64,000 nucleotides of DNA from Chromatium okenii (GCF_016583745.1 NZ_NRRQ01000002.1:111415-175414), one strand, 5' to 3'. Counted from the first letter of the stretch, positions 18,909 through 28,996 are shown. The notes: generated by a model not told the origin, from the sequence alone. Translations and numbers: made by a program.

Positions 18909-20462
18909 CTACGAGCCCGCTGCGCAGGTAGTCGCCAGCCGCAAGTGCTGCGGACGCACTCCCAGCGCCAGCAAACTGCCCACATAAACCACACCACCGG
19001 CGCTGATCCAGCCGAGTAATTGCCACAAGCGTTCACCGCCGCTGCGGGCAAACCAATCGGCGTTGGCACCGCTCCCGATGATTAACACTGCGCCCATGCT
19101 CACCGCCGCCAGCCCACAGCGCAGCAGCAATGCCAGCCACCCCGCCCGCAGCCGCAAGATGCCGCTGGTGATTAAACCGTGTAATAACCAACCGGCATTG
19201 AGCGTCGCTGCCAGCGTTGCTCCCAGCGCCAGCCCCACGTGTCCAGCGGGCACCATCAAGATGAGATTGCAGCCAAAGCCAAGCAGCACCGTCCACAGCG
19301 CCATCCGTGCCGGGGTGCGAGCATCTTGGCGGGCGTAATACCCGGCGGCGAGGATTCGCGTTGCCATCAAACTCAGCAACCCCAGCGCATACGCCATCAC
19401 GCTGCCACTGGTCAGCATCACGTCATCGGCATCAAATTCTCCGCCATAAAACAGCGTGGCGAGAATCGGCACCGCCAACGTCAACAATCCCACCGTCGCC
19501 GGTGTACCAATTAACACGATCCAGCGCAGTGCCCAATCCAGCGTGTGCGCAAACGCGACCGGATCGGCAGCAGCGTGACGCTGCGTGAGACGCGGCAGAA
19601 TGACGGTGCCGAGCGTGGCGGCAAAGATGCCTAGCGGGAATTCCAACAACCGATGTGCGTAATACAGCCAAGAAATGCTGCCGCTAATGAGCAGTGACGC
19701 CAGCACGGTATCCAGCAGCAAGCTGAGTTGTGCTGCTGACACGCCCATCATCGTCGGCCCCAGCAAGCGCAGCATCCGCTGCACGCCGTCGGTTTGCCGC
19801 CGCAGACGCGGGCGCGGTAACAGCTTGAGTTGGCGCAAAAAAGGCAGTTGCAGCGCCAACTGCACCACTCCTGCCAATAACACGCCCCACGCCAACGCCA
19901 TAATCGGTTGGGCGCAGTGCGGTGCCAGCCACAGGGCGCAAGCAATCAGGCTGAGATTCAGCACCACCGGCGTAAATGCGGGAATGCCAAAGCGTTCGTA
20001 AGTGTTGAGAATGCTGCCCGCCACCGCAGTCAGGGCGATAAACAGCACATAGGGAAAGGTCAGTTGCAGCAGCGCGGTTGCCAACTCGTGCTGCGCGGCA
20101 GTGGCGATAAACCCCGGCGCAACCAGCGTAATCAACAGCGGCGCGGCGAAAATGCCAACGGCGGTGAGCACCAGCAGCAGTGCGCCGAGCCAACCGCTGA
20201 TGTCGGCGATCAAAACGCGCAGCGCACTCAAACCCCGTTGGGTGCGGTATTCGTGCAACAGCGGCACTAACGCCAATGCAAATGCGCCTTCAGTGAATAA
20301 ACGCCGCATAAGATTTGGAATTTTGAAGGCAACAAAAAACGCATCAGTAGCGGCATTGGCTCCGAAAACATGCGCAATGACGAAATCGCGCACAAATCCC
20401 AATATGCGAGATAATAAAGTATTGCTGCCAACGGTGGCGAGTGCGGAGATGATTTTGGTCAC
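18909..20462 (-). CDS. murJ: Lipid II flippase MurJ
   Basis: A 517-residue protein with about fourteen transmembrane segments (MATE-like MOP superfamily) that flips lipid II across the inner membrane. Its N-terminus has TLLSRILGFVRDFVIAHVFGA, followed by DAFFVAFKIPNLMRRLFTEGAF, and it contains YAHRLLEFPLGIFAATLGTVILPRL, all MurJ hallmarks. Another MOP flippase could share the fold, but these segments are MurJ-specific. Confidence 0.95.
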   Translation of the reverse strand: MTKIISALATVGSNTLLSRILGFVRDFVIAHVFGANAATDAFFVAFKIPNLMRRLFTEGAFALALVPLLHEYRTQRGLSALRVLIADISGWLGALLLVLTAVGIFAAPLLITLVAPGFIATAAQHELATALLQLTFPYVLFIALTAVAGSILNTYERFGIPAFTPVVLNLSLIACALWLAPHCAQPIMALAWGVLLAGVVQLALQLPFLRQLKLLPRPRLRRQTDGVQRMLRLLGPTMMGVSAAQLSLLLDTVLASLLISGSISWLYYAHRLLEFPLGIFAATLGTVILPRLTQRHAAADPVAFAHTLDWALRWIVLIGTPATVGLLTLAVPILATLFYGGEFDADDVMLTSGSVMAYALGLLSLMATRILAAGYYARQDARTPARMALWTVLLGFGCNLILMVPAGHVGLALGATLAATLNAGWLLHGLITSGILRLRAGWLALLLRCGLAAVSMGAVLIIGSGANADWFARSGGERLWQLLGWISAGGVVYVGSLLALGVRPQHLRLATTCAAGS

Positions 20463-20514
20463 AAGAATGAATTAAAAAGTGCGCAGTTGAATTGCAGTTT
20501 CAGCAGCAAAAGCA

Positions 20515-22332
20515 TCAAATCCAGTCAATTGGATTTTCGTTCGCTGCCGGTTTTAAGCCCGGTTGTTCAATAAATAAACGATGCCAGATGGCGAATTGCA
20601 TTAACCCAAATAATTCCCGACTCCCGCCATTGCCGCGTTGTCGCGCCGCCACTAATTGTGGAATTGCCGCGACATTAAACCATTCTCGAATGCCGCGATT
20701 ACGCAATAACTGTTGCCCAATGTGCGTCGCCACTTCGCCGCGCAGCCAATCGCCAACCGGAACGTGAAAACCGCGTTTCGGCTGCTGGAGATGACCGGGC
20801 GGCAATTGCGGTTCTGCCCAGCGTTTCAATAACCACTTGCCGCGATGTTGTTGAATTTTTAGGTTATCCGGTAGCGCCAATCCGAATTCCACCAGCCGAT
20901 GATCGAGAAATGGCACGCGCCCTTCGACGCCAAACCCCATCAGCAGCCGGTCGGTTTTGACCAGCAAATTGTCCGGCAGCGCCGTGATTAAATCGACGTA
21001 TTGACGGCGCTGCAAATCCGACCAATTCGTTGGAGTGTCGCGCCAAGCCTGTTGAAATGGCGCACGTTCCATTGCCGCAACTGTATTTAATTCCGCACCA
21101 AATAATTGCCGCGTCCATTGTTTCTCCCATTGCCCACGAGTGCGAAATCCACCGCTGCCGGGATGTAATAAGGTTTTTAACCAGCGTTCCGCAAAACGCG
21201 GATCATAACGGCGATAACCGGCAAATATCTCATCACCGCCCTCGCCAGAAAACACCACTTTTAATGATGCGCCAGCAGTTTCTGCCAGAATTGATGTGGG
21301 CAAGCTGGCGTAATCGCGCATCAATTCATCTGCGCACCAGATGCTGTGCGGAATGCGGGAAAATACTTGCTTGAATTCCAATTCCAGCGACTGATGATTA
21401 AAGCCAAAATGCGCGGCAATACGCGCGGCTTCATTCAATTCATCTGCTCGCGTTGCGCCGCGATAACCAATGGAAAAACTTTTAATGCGCTCATTGCTGT
21501 GCGCGTGGAGTTGTGCGGAGAGAATTGCGGAATCAACGCCGCCTGATAAAAACAATCCAAACGGCACATCCGAACGCACATGTTCGCGCATGACTGCCGT
21601 CATTAAATCATTCAATTCAGCTTGCGCAGTGTCAATTCCAAGCTGGCGCGGTTCTACATTCAATGGTGACCAATAGCGATGACGTTTAATGTGCAAATCA
21701 GCATCAATGAGCAGTGCCTCGCCGGGCAATACGCGCTGAATTCCAGCCAGCAATGTGTTTTCTCCGCTGGCGAATTGATGTTGTAGAAATTGGCGCAGCG
21801 CGGTTGCGGCGACCTGCGGCTGGCGCGGCAAAATTGGCAGCAAGGCTTTGATTTCAGAAGCAAAAGCGATGCGATCCGGCAGCCGCACATAAAACAGCGG
21901 TTTGATGCCGAGCCGGTCGCGGCCGAGAATCAGGCGCTCGGCGGTCGCGTCGTGCAGCGCGAAGGCGTACATGCCGCGCAACTGCGGTAAACACTGCAAA
22001 CCGTGTTGGGCATAACTGTTGAGGATGGTCTCGGAATCGGAGGCGGTGCGCGGAATGCGCCCGAGCTGGCGCAATTCTGAGTTTAATTCCAAATAGTTAT
22101 AAATCTCGCCGTTGGCAACCAGTGCCAGCCGCCCGTCGGCAGACAACAGCGGCTGATGACCGTCGTGTAAACCGATGATTGATAAGCGCGTTTGCGCTAA
22201 ACCGACCGCGCCCGCGCAATAAATGCCGCTGTCATCGGGACCGCGATGTGCCAACGCGGCGTTCATCTGCGCGAGTTGCGCCGGATCGGGACGCTGCCCG
22301 GCGCGAAGAATAAAACCAGCAATGCCGCACAT
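20515..22332 (-). CDS. asnB: Asparagine synthase (glutamine-hydrolysing) family protein
   Basis: A 605-residue two-domain amidotransferase. The N-terminal Ntn glutaminase starts MCGIAGFI (Cys2 nucleophile) with HRGPDD and NGEIYNYLEL. The C-terminal synthetase domain has the PP-loop FGLFLSGGVDSAIL, VVFSGEGGDEIFAGY and GVEGRVPFLDHRLVEF. It fits asparagine synthase B, but close paralogues modify exopolysaccharide or peptides in PEP-CTERM/exosortase loci. With a PAP2 phosphatase directly upstream (3-bp gap), a surface-polymer role is possible. The biochemical class is certain and the exact product is not. Confidence 0.85.
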   Translation of the reverse strand: MCGIAGFILRAGQRPDPAQLAQMNAALAHRGPDDSGIYCAGAVGLAQTRLSIIGLHDGHQPLLSADGRLALVANGEIYNYLELNSELRQLGRIPRTASDSETILNSYAQHGLQCLPQLRGMYAFALHDATAERLILGRDRLGIKPLFYVRLPDRIAFASEIKALLPILPRQPQVAATALRQFLQHQFASGENTLLAGIQRVLPGEALLIDADLHIKRHRYWSPLNVEPRQLGIDTAQAELNDLMTAVMREHVRSDVPFGLFLSGGVDSAILSAQLHAHSNERIKSFSIGYRGATRADELNEAARIAAHFGFNHQSLELEFKQVFSRIPHSIWCADELMRDYASLPTSILAETAGASLKVVFSGEGGDEIFAGYRRYDPRFAERWLKTLLHPGSGGFRTRGQWEKQWTRQLFGAELNTVAAMERAPFQQAWRDTPTNWSDLQRRQYVDLITALPDNLLVKTDRLLMGFGVEGRVPFLDHRLVEFGLALPDNLKIQQHRGKWLLKRWAEPQLPPGHLQQPKRGFHVPVGDWLRGEVATHIGQQLLRNRGIREWFNVAAIPQLVAARQRGNGGSRELFGLMQFAIWHRLFIEQPGLKPAANENPIDWI

Positions 22333-22335
22333 GAT

Positions 22336-23064
22336 TTAATTGGTCGTTTGCGGTTGATAACTAACAATTGACAATTGACAAATTGCCGCCGCCACGCCAT
22401 ACACCATTACCGCCGACCAAATCACATCAGAAGCGAAATGATCGCCCATCGCCATTCGTGCCATGCCAATTAAACTCCCCGCCAGCAATGAAATAAGTAG
22501 CGCCAATCGCGCCAAAATTGGGCGCTCGCGTCGCCACCAAAAGAATAATGCGCCAATTAAAAATCCAATTGAACTGTGCCCACTGGGAAATGATTTGCCG
22601 CTGCCGCTTGAATGAAATGCTAATGGCGGTTGATAGATTTCGCTGCCGCCAAACGCGATGGTTTGATGCGGGCGCGGGCGTCCCCAGTGTTCTTTGAAGA
22701 TGCCGTTGACCAATAATCCGGGGCCGAGCAGCGTCACTGCCAGCAGAAAAATTGCCAAGCGGCGCGGGCGCTGTAATTGTGACCACCGGAAGCTGGCGGC
22801 GATGACGGCCGCGCTGCCGAGCACGATGGCACCGACCAGAAACGGCACGATGTGGTAACACCATTGCCACAGCGGGCGCTGCCCTTCCCACCACACGTCG
22901 GCGGCGTCAGGGTGATAAAACTGCGCCGCGAGCCACACATCTGCGTCACTCAGCCAAAATGGCACCGTGCCCAACACTGCCGCTGCGGTCAACGCCAAGA
23001 GCGGTAATAATTCATTTCGGCGCGTGGCGGCAATGGTCAAGCGTTGCATATTATGGGCGCTCAT
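22336..23064 (-). CDS. PAP2 family lipid phosphatase
   Basis: A membrane phosphatase of about 240 residues with several hydrophobic helices. The three acid-phosphatase motifs are present: KEHWGRPRP (KX6RP), FPSGHSS (PSGH) and SLIGMARMAMGDHFASDV (SRX5HXXXD-like, with the usual Ser-Arg pair read here as A-R). These proteins dephosphorylate lipid pyrophosphates or phosphatidate-type substrates. The start is uncertain: ATG 23064 is chosen because the open frame upstream looks non-coding, and ATG 23049 is possible. It abuts asnB and is divergent from hisHF. Confidence 0.85.
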   Translation of the reverse strand: MSAHNMQRLTIAATRRNELLPLLALTAAAVLGTVPFWLSDADVWLAAQFYHPDAADVWWEGQRPLWQWCYHIVPFLVGAIVLGSAAVIAASFRWSQLQRPRRLAIFLLAVTLLGPGLLVNGIFKEHWGRPRPHQTIAFGGSEIYQPPLAFHSSGSGKSFPSGHSSIGFLIGALFFWWRRERPILARLALLISLLAGSLIGMARMAMGDHFASDVIWSAVMVYGVAAAICQLSIVSYQPQTTN

Positions 23065-23162
23065 TGAATAAAGATGCGAGCTTAACCATTTGCACCGATT
23101 AACACAATTAGCGGTTATCATTTAACCGTTTTTTATTCCAGAATTGATTAAGGAATGCACTG

Positions 23163-24743
23163 ATGATTTCACTGCTTGATTATGGCGCGGGCAATGTCCG
23201 CAGCGTCCGCAATGCGATTCAGGCGCTGGGTTTTAGCGTGACCGATATTACTTGCCCGGACGATATTTTACGCGCCGAACGGCTGATTTTTCCCGGCGTT
23301 GGCGCATTCGGCGCAGCGATGGAACGGTTGCAACGGCTGGGTTATGTCGAACCGCTCAAAGAATATCTCGCTGCGAATCGTCCTTTTTTTGGGATTTGTA
23401 TTGGTTTGCAAGTGCTATTTGATGGCAGTGAAGAATCGCCGGGCGTTGCTGGATTAGGTTTCATTCAGGGACACATTCGCCGTTTTGATGTCGGATCATT
23501 ATCGGTTCCGCACATGGGTTGGAATGACGTACGGCTGGCGCGTGAATCACCATTATTTGCAAATTACCGCGATGAAAAACTTTATTTTGTGCATTCTTAT
23601 TGCGCTGCGCCCACGCCAGAAAATACGGAGTGGCAATTAGCATTGACTGATTACGGCGCACCATTTTTAAGTGCGGTGCAACGCGGCAATATCGCGGCAG
23701 TGCAATTCCACCCGGAAAAAAGCGGCGCAGTCGGTTTACAATTATTGCGGCAATTTTTAGCGGGAGAAAATACAACTAAACCGATCACCAATTCATTACA
23801 GCAGACGCATTTTGCTAAACGCATCATTGCGTGTTTAGATGTGCGCACGAATGACGCTGGTGATTTAGTTGTGACCAAAGGCGATCAATATGATGTGCGC
23901 GAAGCGGGTGAAGTGCGCAATCTCGGTAAACCCGTTGAATTAGCGCAACGCTATTATGATGAAGGCGCAGATGAAATCACCTTTTTGAATATCACCGCCT
24001 TTCGAGATTTCCCGCTTGCTGATCAACCGATGTTGGAAGTCTTGCGCCGCACTTCTGAGCGCGTGTTTGTGCCATTAACGATTGGCGGCGGTATTCGCGC
24101 CTTTACTGATGCTAGCGGCAAAAGTTATTCCGCGCTGGATGTTGCCGATGAATACTTTCGCTCTGGCGCAGATAAAATTTCAATTGGTTCTGATGCAGTA
24201 GCAACGGCTGAAAATTATTTAGAATGCGGTAATGGTGATGGCAGCAGCGCGATTGAACAAATCGCTCGCGTCTATGGCAATCAAGCGGTCGTGATTTCAA
24301 TTGATCCGCGTCGCGTGTATGTCAATTCACCCGATGACACGCGCCATCACACCGTTGCTACAACGACACCTGGACCGCATGGCGAAGGTTATTGTTGGTT
24401 TCAATGCACCATTAAAGGTGGACGGGAAGGGCGCGATGTTGATGCAGTAGAATTAGCGTGGATTTGTGAACAATTAGGCGCGGGTGAAATTTTGCTCAAT
24501 TCAATTGATCGTGACGGCACGGGCGCGGGGTTTGATTTGGAATTGATCGGCGCAGTAAGTCAAGCAGTCACGATTCCGGTGATTGCGTCTAGCGGTGCAG
24601 GTCAGGTTGAACATTTCAGTGAAGTATTCATTGCAACTGGAGTGGAAGCGGCATTAGCAGCCGGGATTTTTCATCGCCGTGAAGTACCCATTGCTGCCGT
24701 CAAAACGCATTTGCGTGAACAGGGAATTGAAACGCGGATTTAA
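23163..24743 (+). CDS. Bifunctional imidazole glycerol-phosphate synthase, HisH-HisF fusion (HIS7-type)
   Basis: One 526-residue polypeptide carries both halves of IGP synthase. Residues 1-200 are a class I glutaminase (DYGAGNVRSV, FFGICIGLQVLF with the nucleophile Cys, VQFHPEKSG). Residues 215-526 are the HisF cyclase barrel (RIIACLDVR, LTIGGGIRAF, GSDAV, VVISIDPRRVYVNS, CTIKGGREGRD, GEILLNSIDRDGTG, PVIASSGAG). The cyclase has the insertions seen in yeast HIS7 and plant enzymes (SALDVADEYFRSGADKISIG and GYCWFQCTIKGGRE), which bacterial HisF lacks. The reaction makes IGP and AICAR in histidine synthesis. An AAGGA box precedes the ATG. No other his genes are adjacent. Confidence 0.95.
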   Translation: MISLLDYGAGNVRSVRNAIQALGFSVTDITCPDDILRAERLIFPGVGAFGAAMERLQRLGYVEPLKEYLAANRPFFGICIGLQVLFDGSEESPGVAGLGFIQGHIRRFDVGSLSVPHMGWNDVRLARESPLFANYRDEKLYFVHSYCAAPTPENTEWQLALTDYGAPFLSAVQRGNIAAVQFHPEKSGAVGLQLLRQFLAGENTTKPITNSLQQTHFAKRIIACLDVRTNDAGDLVVTKGDQYDVREAGEVRNLGKPVELAQRYYDEGADEITFLNITAFRDFPLADQPMLEVLRRTSERVFVPLTIGGGIRAFTDASGKSYSALDVADEYFRSGADKISIGSDAVATAENYLECGNGDGSSAIEQIARVYGNQAVVISIDPRRVYVNSPDDTRHHTVATTTPGPHGEGYCWFQCTIKGGREGRDVDAVELAWICEQLGAGEILLNSIDRDGTGAGFDLELIGAVSQAVTIPVIASSGAGQVEHFSEVFIATGVEAALAAGIFHRREVPIAAVKTHLREQGIETRI

Positions 24744-24751
24744 TCATCATT

Positions 24752-24780
24752 GGCGTGATGCAGAAAATGGGCATCACGCC
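24752..24780 (+). terminator. Perfect 10-bp hairpin after hisHF
   Basis: GGCGTGATGC and GCATCACGCC form a 10-bp perfect stem with a 9-nt loop, 8 bp after the hisHF stop. No T-run follows, so it is a weak or Rho-assisted terminator, or an mRNA 3'-end stabiliser. Confidence 0.55.
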
Positions 24781-25207
24781 TAGTTGATATTAGATAATAT
24801 GCACAGGGTTTAGATGCTAAAGTTCTAACTGCTGCTGGCAATTTCTGCAATTGAATTAAACAAATGCGTTCTTATCTTATCCACTATCTTCAGCGCACTC
24901 CTCACTTGATAAATGCCTAACTGCACACATTCCAGAGCAAATGGACGTCTGGTCACATGACGCGCCGTTGTCGTAACGGGCAACAGACGGGGCGCTTCAT
25001 ATAAAATGACAGTACCATTTCTCATGTGTCATTAAGATGAAAGGGCGTGGACTGAGCGGAGCACAATCGTGCTCTGTTGATTGAAATCAACAGGTTAGGG
25101 TAGCCAAACTGCGCGAGCGTGATTTCATCCGCGTTTCCTTCACTGAATGGACAACTCGATTGATTAACCTGTCGTTAAATTCGTATCAAAACTGAGGCCA
25201 ACTCGCA
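24781..25207. other. Intergenic region upstream of the chemoreceptor with two palindromes
   Basis: About 430 bp without a convincing gene. Two adjacent palindromes stand out: GAGCAC-AATC-GTGCTC at 25059-25074 and GTTGATT-GA-AATCAAC at 25076-25091. They are separated by one base and lie about 120-150 bp before the chemoreceptor start. A minus-strand frame at 24825-25025 lacks a ribosome site and family resemblance, and is not called. Confidence 0.55.
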
Positions 25208-26851
25208 ATGCAATGGATTCATCACACGAAAATCAGCACGAAAATCATTTTATTAGCATTGTTTCCTAGCCTTGCTATGATAGTGATTGGTGTCATTTCT
25301 AGCACTTTATTACGCGAAGTCAGTCACGGCGTGGATCGCATTTATTTAGATCGCGTGGTGCCGTTGGAACAATTAAAAACCGTGGCGGATGAATACGCGG
25401 TGCGGGTGATTGATGCAGTGAATAAAGCGAATGCTGGACGGATAACGGCAGAACAAACAGTTGCTGCTGTACAGCGTGCGCAGGAACGGATTACTCAATA
25501 CTGGCGCGCCTATCTGCAAACTGAACTGACGCCAGAAGAACAGCGGTTAATTGCGCAAGCAACGCCGCAATTTCAAGCTGCCGATACAGTCATCAATCAA
25601 TTGCTGCGGTGGCTGCGGGAACAACACGGGCAAATCACGGGGCTATTACAAGAATTTGATGGTCCGCTCTATACTTACATTGATCCTATTAGTGCAAGCG
25701 TCACTGCATTGGTGACATTGCAATTGCAGGTAGCAAGCAAGGAACGGGAACAGGCGCAGCAAACATATTGGAATTCGTTGCTGATTTTTTTATGGTTGGC
25801 AGGCAGCGCAATTGTATTGGTGATTGTGTTGGGCATCACGTTTTATCGCTCCATTATTGGACAATTCAATCAATTGCATACGGCGATGACGCGCATTTTG
25901 CAATACGCAGATTTTTCAGTGCGCGTTAATCTCGATGCGCAGAATGAAATTGGCGATATTGCCCGCGATTTTGATCGGATGGTGGATTGGCTGCGGACGC
26001 TGGTGGCGCAAATTAATGATTCGGCGTTGACGTTATCGGCGGCGACCGGGCAAATGACTACCAGTTTGGGCGATACCCGCAATGGTGCCCAGCAGCAGCT
26101 CGCGGAAACGGAACAGGTGGCGGCGGCGATGCACGAAATGACCGCGTCGGCGGCGGAAATTGCGCGGAATACCAGCGATGCGGCGACGGCGGCGCAACAG
26201 GCAAAACAGCTTGCTGATCAAGGACAGGTGGCCGTGACGGATACGGTGGGCGCGACGACGACGTTGGCGGCGCACGTCACTACCGCCAGCGATACGATTC
26301 GCTCGTTGGAACAGGACATGCTTGGCATCGGTAAGGTGTTGGAAGTGATCCAAAGTGTGACGGAGCAAACCAATTTGCTGGCGCTCAATGCTGCGATTGA
26401 AGCTGCCCGCGCTGGCGAGGCGGGACGCGGTTTTGCAGTGGTCGCCGACGAGGTGCGGACGCTGGCGCAGCGTACTCACGCTTCAGCGCGGGAGATTGAG
26501 GCGATGGTGGCGCAGTTGCAGCACAGTTCGCGGCGAGCGGGCGCGGCAATGGTACAAAGTCAACAGGGCGCAGAAGCGGCGATGACGGCGGCGGGAAATG
26601 CGGGATTAGCGTTGGGAGCAATTACCGACGCCATTGGGGGGATTTCGGCGGCAATGCTGCAAATTGCCAGCGCCGCTGAAGAACAAACTGCGGTTGCTAA
26701 TGAAATCAATCAAGGCGTGATTGCAATTAGTGATGCCACGCATCGCGGCACCACTGGTATGGGACATTTAGAAGCAGCAAGTGTGCAATTAACGCAATTG
26801 GCAGCAACCTTGCGCGGACATGCCACTCAATTTAGCACTAAAAATAGGTAA
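25208..26851 (+). CDS. Methyl-accepting chemotaxis protein
   Basis: A 547-residue transmembrane chemoreceptor. It has TM1 at about residues 12-33, a four-helix-bundle type periplasmic domain (about 35-185), TM2 around 188-212 ([19 protein letters not shown]), a HAMP domain, then a long signalling coiled coil. The hairpin tip is conserved: [19 protein letters not shown], then [18 protein letters not shown]. This tip binds CheA and CheW. It lacks a C-terminal NWETF-type CheR tether. The start has a GAGG box. The ligand is unknown, and no che genes are in the window. Confidence 0.95.
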   Translation: MQWIHHTKISTKIILLALFPSLAMIVIGVISSTLLREVSHGVDRIYLDRVVPLEQLKTVADEYAVRVIDAVNKANAGRITAEQTVAAVQRAQERITQYWRAYLQTELTPEEQRLIAQATPQFQAADTVINQLLRWLREQHGQITGLLQEFDGPLYTYIDPISASVTALVTLQLQVASKEREQAQQTYWNSLLIFLWLAGSAIVLVIVLGITFYRSIIGQFNQLHTAMTRILQYADFSVRVNLDAQNEIGDIARDFDRMVDWLRTLVAQINDSALTLSAATGQMTTSLGDTRNGAQQQLAETEQVAAAMHEMTASAAEIARNTSDAATAAQQAKQLADQGQVAVTDTVGATTTLAAHVTTASDTIRSLEQDMLGIGKVLEVIQSVTEQTNLLALNAAIEAARAGEAGRGFAVVADEVRTLAQRTHASAREIEAMVAQLQHSSRRAGAAMVQSQQGAEAAMTAAGNAGLALGAITDAIGGISAAMLQIASAAEEQTAVANEINQGVIAISDATHRGTTGMGHLEAASVQLTQLAATLRGHATQFSTKNR

Positions 26852-26995
26852 CTTTTTTTAGTTGTCAGTTGTCAGCAGGTAAACGTGCAAAGGACTGCGC
26901 GTTTTTAGTCAATCTCAATCATAGTTAGCGCCAACGATAACGCTCAAAACAGAGTCACTGTTTTGCAATTTTTCACTCATGTGGAGCATTAACAA

Positions 26996-28387
26996 ATGCA
27001 GTTTGCAGATGTGTTGCGTACCAAAATGATTAACGCCGATCATCCCGCTGCGGGCGGCAATTTGCGGCGCGTCCTCGGTCCGGTTGATCTCACTTTATTG
27101 GGCATTGGTGCCATTATTGGCGCTGGGATTTTCGTATTAACTGGCGTCGCTGCCGCTACTCAAGCCGGCCCCGCCATTATTCTCTCTTATTTCGTTGCTG
27201 GTATTGCCTGCGCATTTAGTGCATTAGCCTACGCCGAACTCGCAGCCGCAGTCGGCGGTTGCGGCAGCGCCTATGGTTACAGCTACGCGGGTTTAGGTGA
27301 AATTGTCGCTTGGATCATTGGCTGGGATTTAATTTTAGAATATGGCGTAGCAACTTCCGCAGTAGCAATTGGCTGGTCAAGTTATGTCAATAATGCGTTT
27401 ACTGCGGTAGGCTTTGCTTTACCCGATATATTGATTAAAAGCCCAAGTGAAGGTGGCTGGTTAAATTTACCCGCCGCGTTAATCGTATTAGTTCTGGCGG
27501 GATTATTAAGTTTAGGTGTGCGCGAAAGTGCCCGCTTTAATGCCATCATGGTAGCGGTGAAATTGATCGCCATCAGCATCTTTATTGGCGTGGCGCTATT
27601 TCATATTCAACCCAGCAATTGGCAACCGTTTATGCCGTTTGGTTGGAATGGAGTGATGGGCGGCGCGGCAGTGATTTTCTTTGCCTATATTGGTTTTGAT
27701 GCCGTCTCCACTGCCGCTGAAGAAGCGCGGAATCCACAACGAGATTTACCGATTGGCATTCTGGTATCACTCGCCGTCTGCACGTTAATTTATATCATCG
27801 TCGCCGGGTTATTAACGGCAGTTGTCGCCTATCCCACGCTCAATGTCGGTTCACCCGTTGCAGATGTCATGTTGCGCTTAGGTTATCCTTGGGCAGCAGG
27901 ATTTGTTGCTGCCGGTGCAATTGCGGGATTAACAACAGTGATGCTGGTGTTGTATTACGGTTTAACTCGCGTCTTTTTAGCAATGTCCCGCGACGGTTTA
28001 TTGCCACCGTTATTCGCACGAGTCAATCCGCGCACCCACACTCCCATTCGCGTTATTATTGTCAGCGGCGTATTAATGGCAGCAATTGCTGGCTTCACGC
28101 CAATTGGTGAAGTTGCGGAATTAGTGAATATCGGCACCTTGGCAGCATTCTTTTTAGTCTGCATTGGCGTTGTGAGTTTGCGTTATACCCATCCTGATTT
28201 ACCGCGTCCTTTCAAAACGCCATTCGCGCCAGCAGTACCATTACTCGGTGCCGCTGCCTGTTTGTATTTGATGTTGAATTTGCCGCTGGTGACGTGGTTG
28301 CGGTTTGGGATTTGGTTAGCACTAGGCTTAGTGATTTATTTTATGTATTCGCATCAACATAGTGTGTTGATGCGCGACGAGGCATAA
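26996..28387 (+). CDS. APC-family amino acid permease
   Basis: A 463-residue permease with about 12 helices. LLGIGAIIGAGIFVLTGVAA near residue 35 is the substrate-binding unwound helix of APC transporters. GFDAVSTAAEEARNPQRDLPIGI and the C-terminal region (HPDLPRPFKTPFAPAVPLLG) match the cationic amino acid transporter (CAT/YfnA) subgroup. It has a GGAG ribosome site and is followed 3 bp later by the DedA gene, so the two probably form an operon. The substrate is inferred only at family level. Confidence 0.92.
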   Translation: MQFADVLRTKMINADHPAAGGNLRRVLGPVDLTLLGIGAIIGAGIFVLTGVAAATQAGPAIILSYFVAGIACAFSALAYAELAAAVGGCGSAYGYSYAGLGEIVAWIIGWDLILEYGVATSAVAIGWSSYVNNAFTAVGFALPDILIKSPSEGGWLNLPAALIVLVLAGLLSLGVRESARFNAIMVAVKLIAISIFIGVALFHIQPSNWQPFMPFGWNGVMGGAAVIFFAYIGFDAVSTAAEEARNPQRDLPIGILVSLAVCTLIYIIVAGLLTAVVAYPTLNVGSPVADVMLRLGYPWAAGFVAAGAIAGLTTVMLVLYYGLTRVFLAMSRDGLLPPLFARVNPRTHTPIRVIIVSGVLMAAIAGFTPIGEVAELVNIGTLAAFFLVCIGVVSLRYTHPDLPRPFKTPFAPAVPLLGAAACLYLMLNLPLVTWLRFGIWLALGLVIYFMYSHQHSVLMRDEA

Positions 28388-28390
28388 CTG

Positions 28391-28996
28391 ATGCACGAGT
28401 TTATTGAGTGGATTGTGATGACGGTTAATGGTTGGGGCTATAGCGGCATCTTTATTTTAATGGCGCTCGAATCAACTGTTTTACCGGTGCCGAGTGAATT
28501 GGTGTTAATTCCGGCGGGCTATTTGGTGCAGCAAGGACAGATGAACGCGCTGGTGGCATTATTCGCCGCCACTATCGGCAGTTTAGTCGGTGCTTTTGTG
28601 AATTATGGGTTTGCATTGTGGGTGGGACGTCCATTTCTGGAACGATATGGACGTTATTTCTTTGTGAAGCCGGCGTTATTAGCCAAGACCGATGCTTTTT
28701 TTATGCGGCACGGCGCAATTTCAACCTTCACCGGACGCTTAATTCTGGGCATTCGTCATTTAATCTCATTGCCGGCCGGTTTATGTCGGATGCCCATCAC
28801 CACCTTCGCTATTTATACCAGTTTGGGCGCGGGTTTGTGGTCAATGATATTGCTGGCAGTGGGTTATCTCATTGGCAATAACGCGGCGTTAATTCAAGAG
28901 CATTTGCCATTGGTCACTGCGGCGGTATTGCTGTTTGTAATCGCCACGCTCGTCGGTTATATCGTCTGGCAACGGCAGCCATCGCGCCTAAAATAA
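28391..28996 (+). CDS. DedA family membrane protein
   Basis: A 201-residue polytopic protein of the DedA/SNARE-associated (VTT) family. It has the ESTVLPVPSELVLIPAGYL motif, GSLVGAFVNYGFALWVGRPF, then FMRHGAISTFTGRLILGIRHLISLPAG, which carries the conserved G.R..P...R.. pattern. Members act in lipid-carrier recycling (undecaprenyl phosphate, phosphatidylethanolamine) and membrane homeostasis. It sits directly after the permease gene, with GAGG in the permease 3' end serving as ribosome site. Confidence 0.92.
   Translation: MHEFIEWIVMTVNGWGYSGIFILMALESTVLPVPSELVLIPAGYLVQQGQMNALVALFAATIGSLVGAFVNYGFALWVGRPFLERYGRYFFVKPALLAKTDAFFMRHGAISTFTGRLILGIRHLISLPAGLCRMPITTFAIYTSLGAGLWSMILLAVGYLIGNNAALIQEHLPLVTAAVLLFVIATLVGYIVWQRQPSRLK

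Noticed and set aside
24825..25025. 66-codon minus-strand frame between hisHF and the chemoreceptor
   Set aside because: No ribosome site, no hydrophobic or domain pattern and no neighbour context; kept as intergenic.
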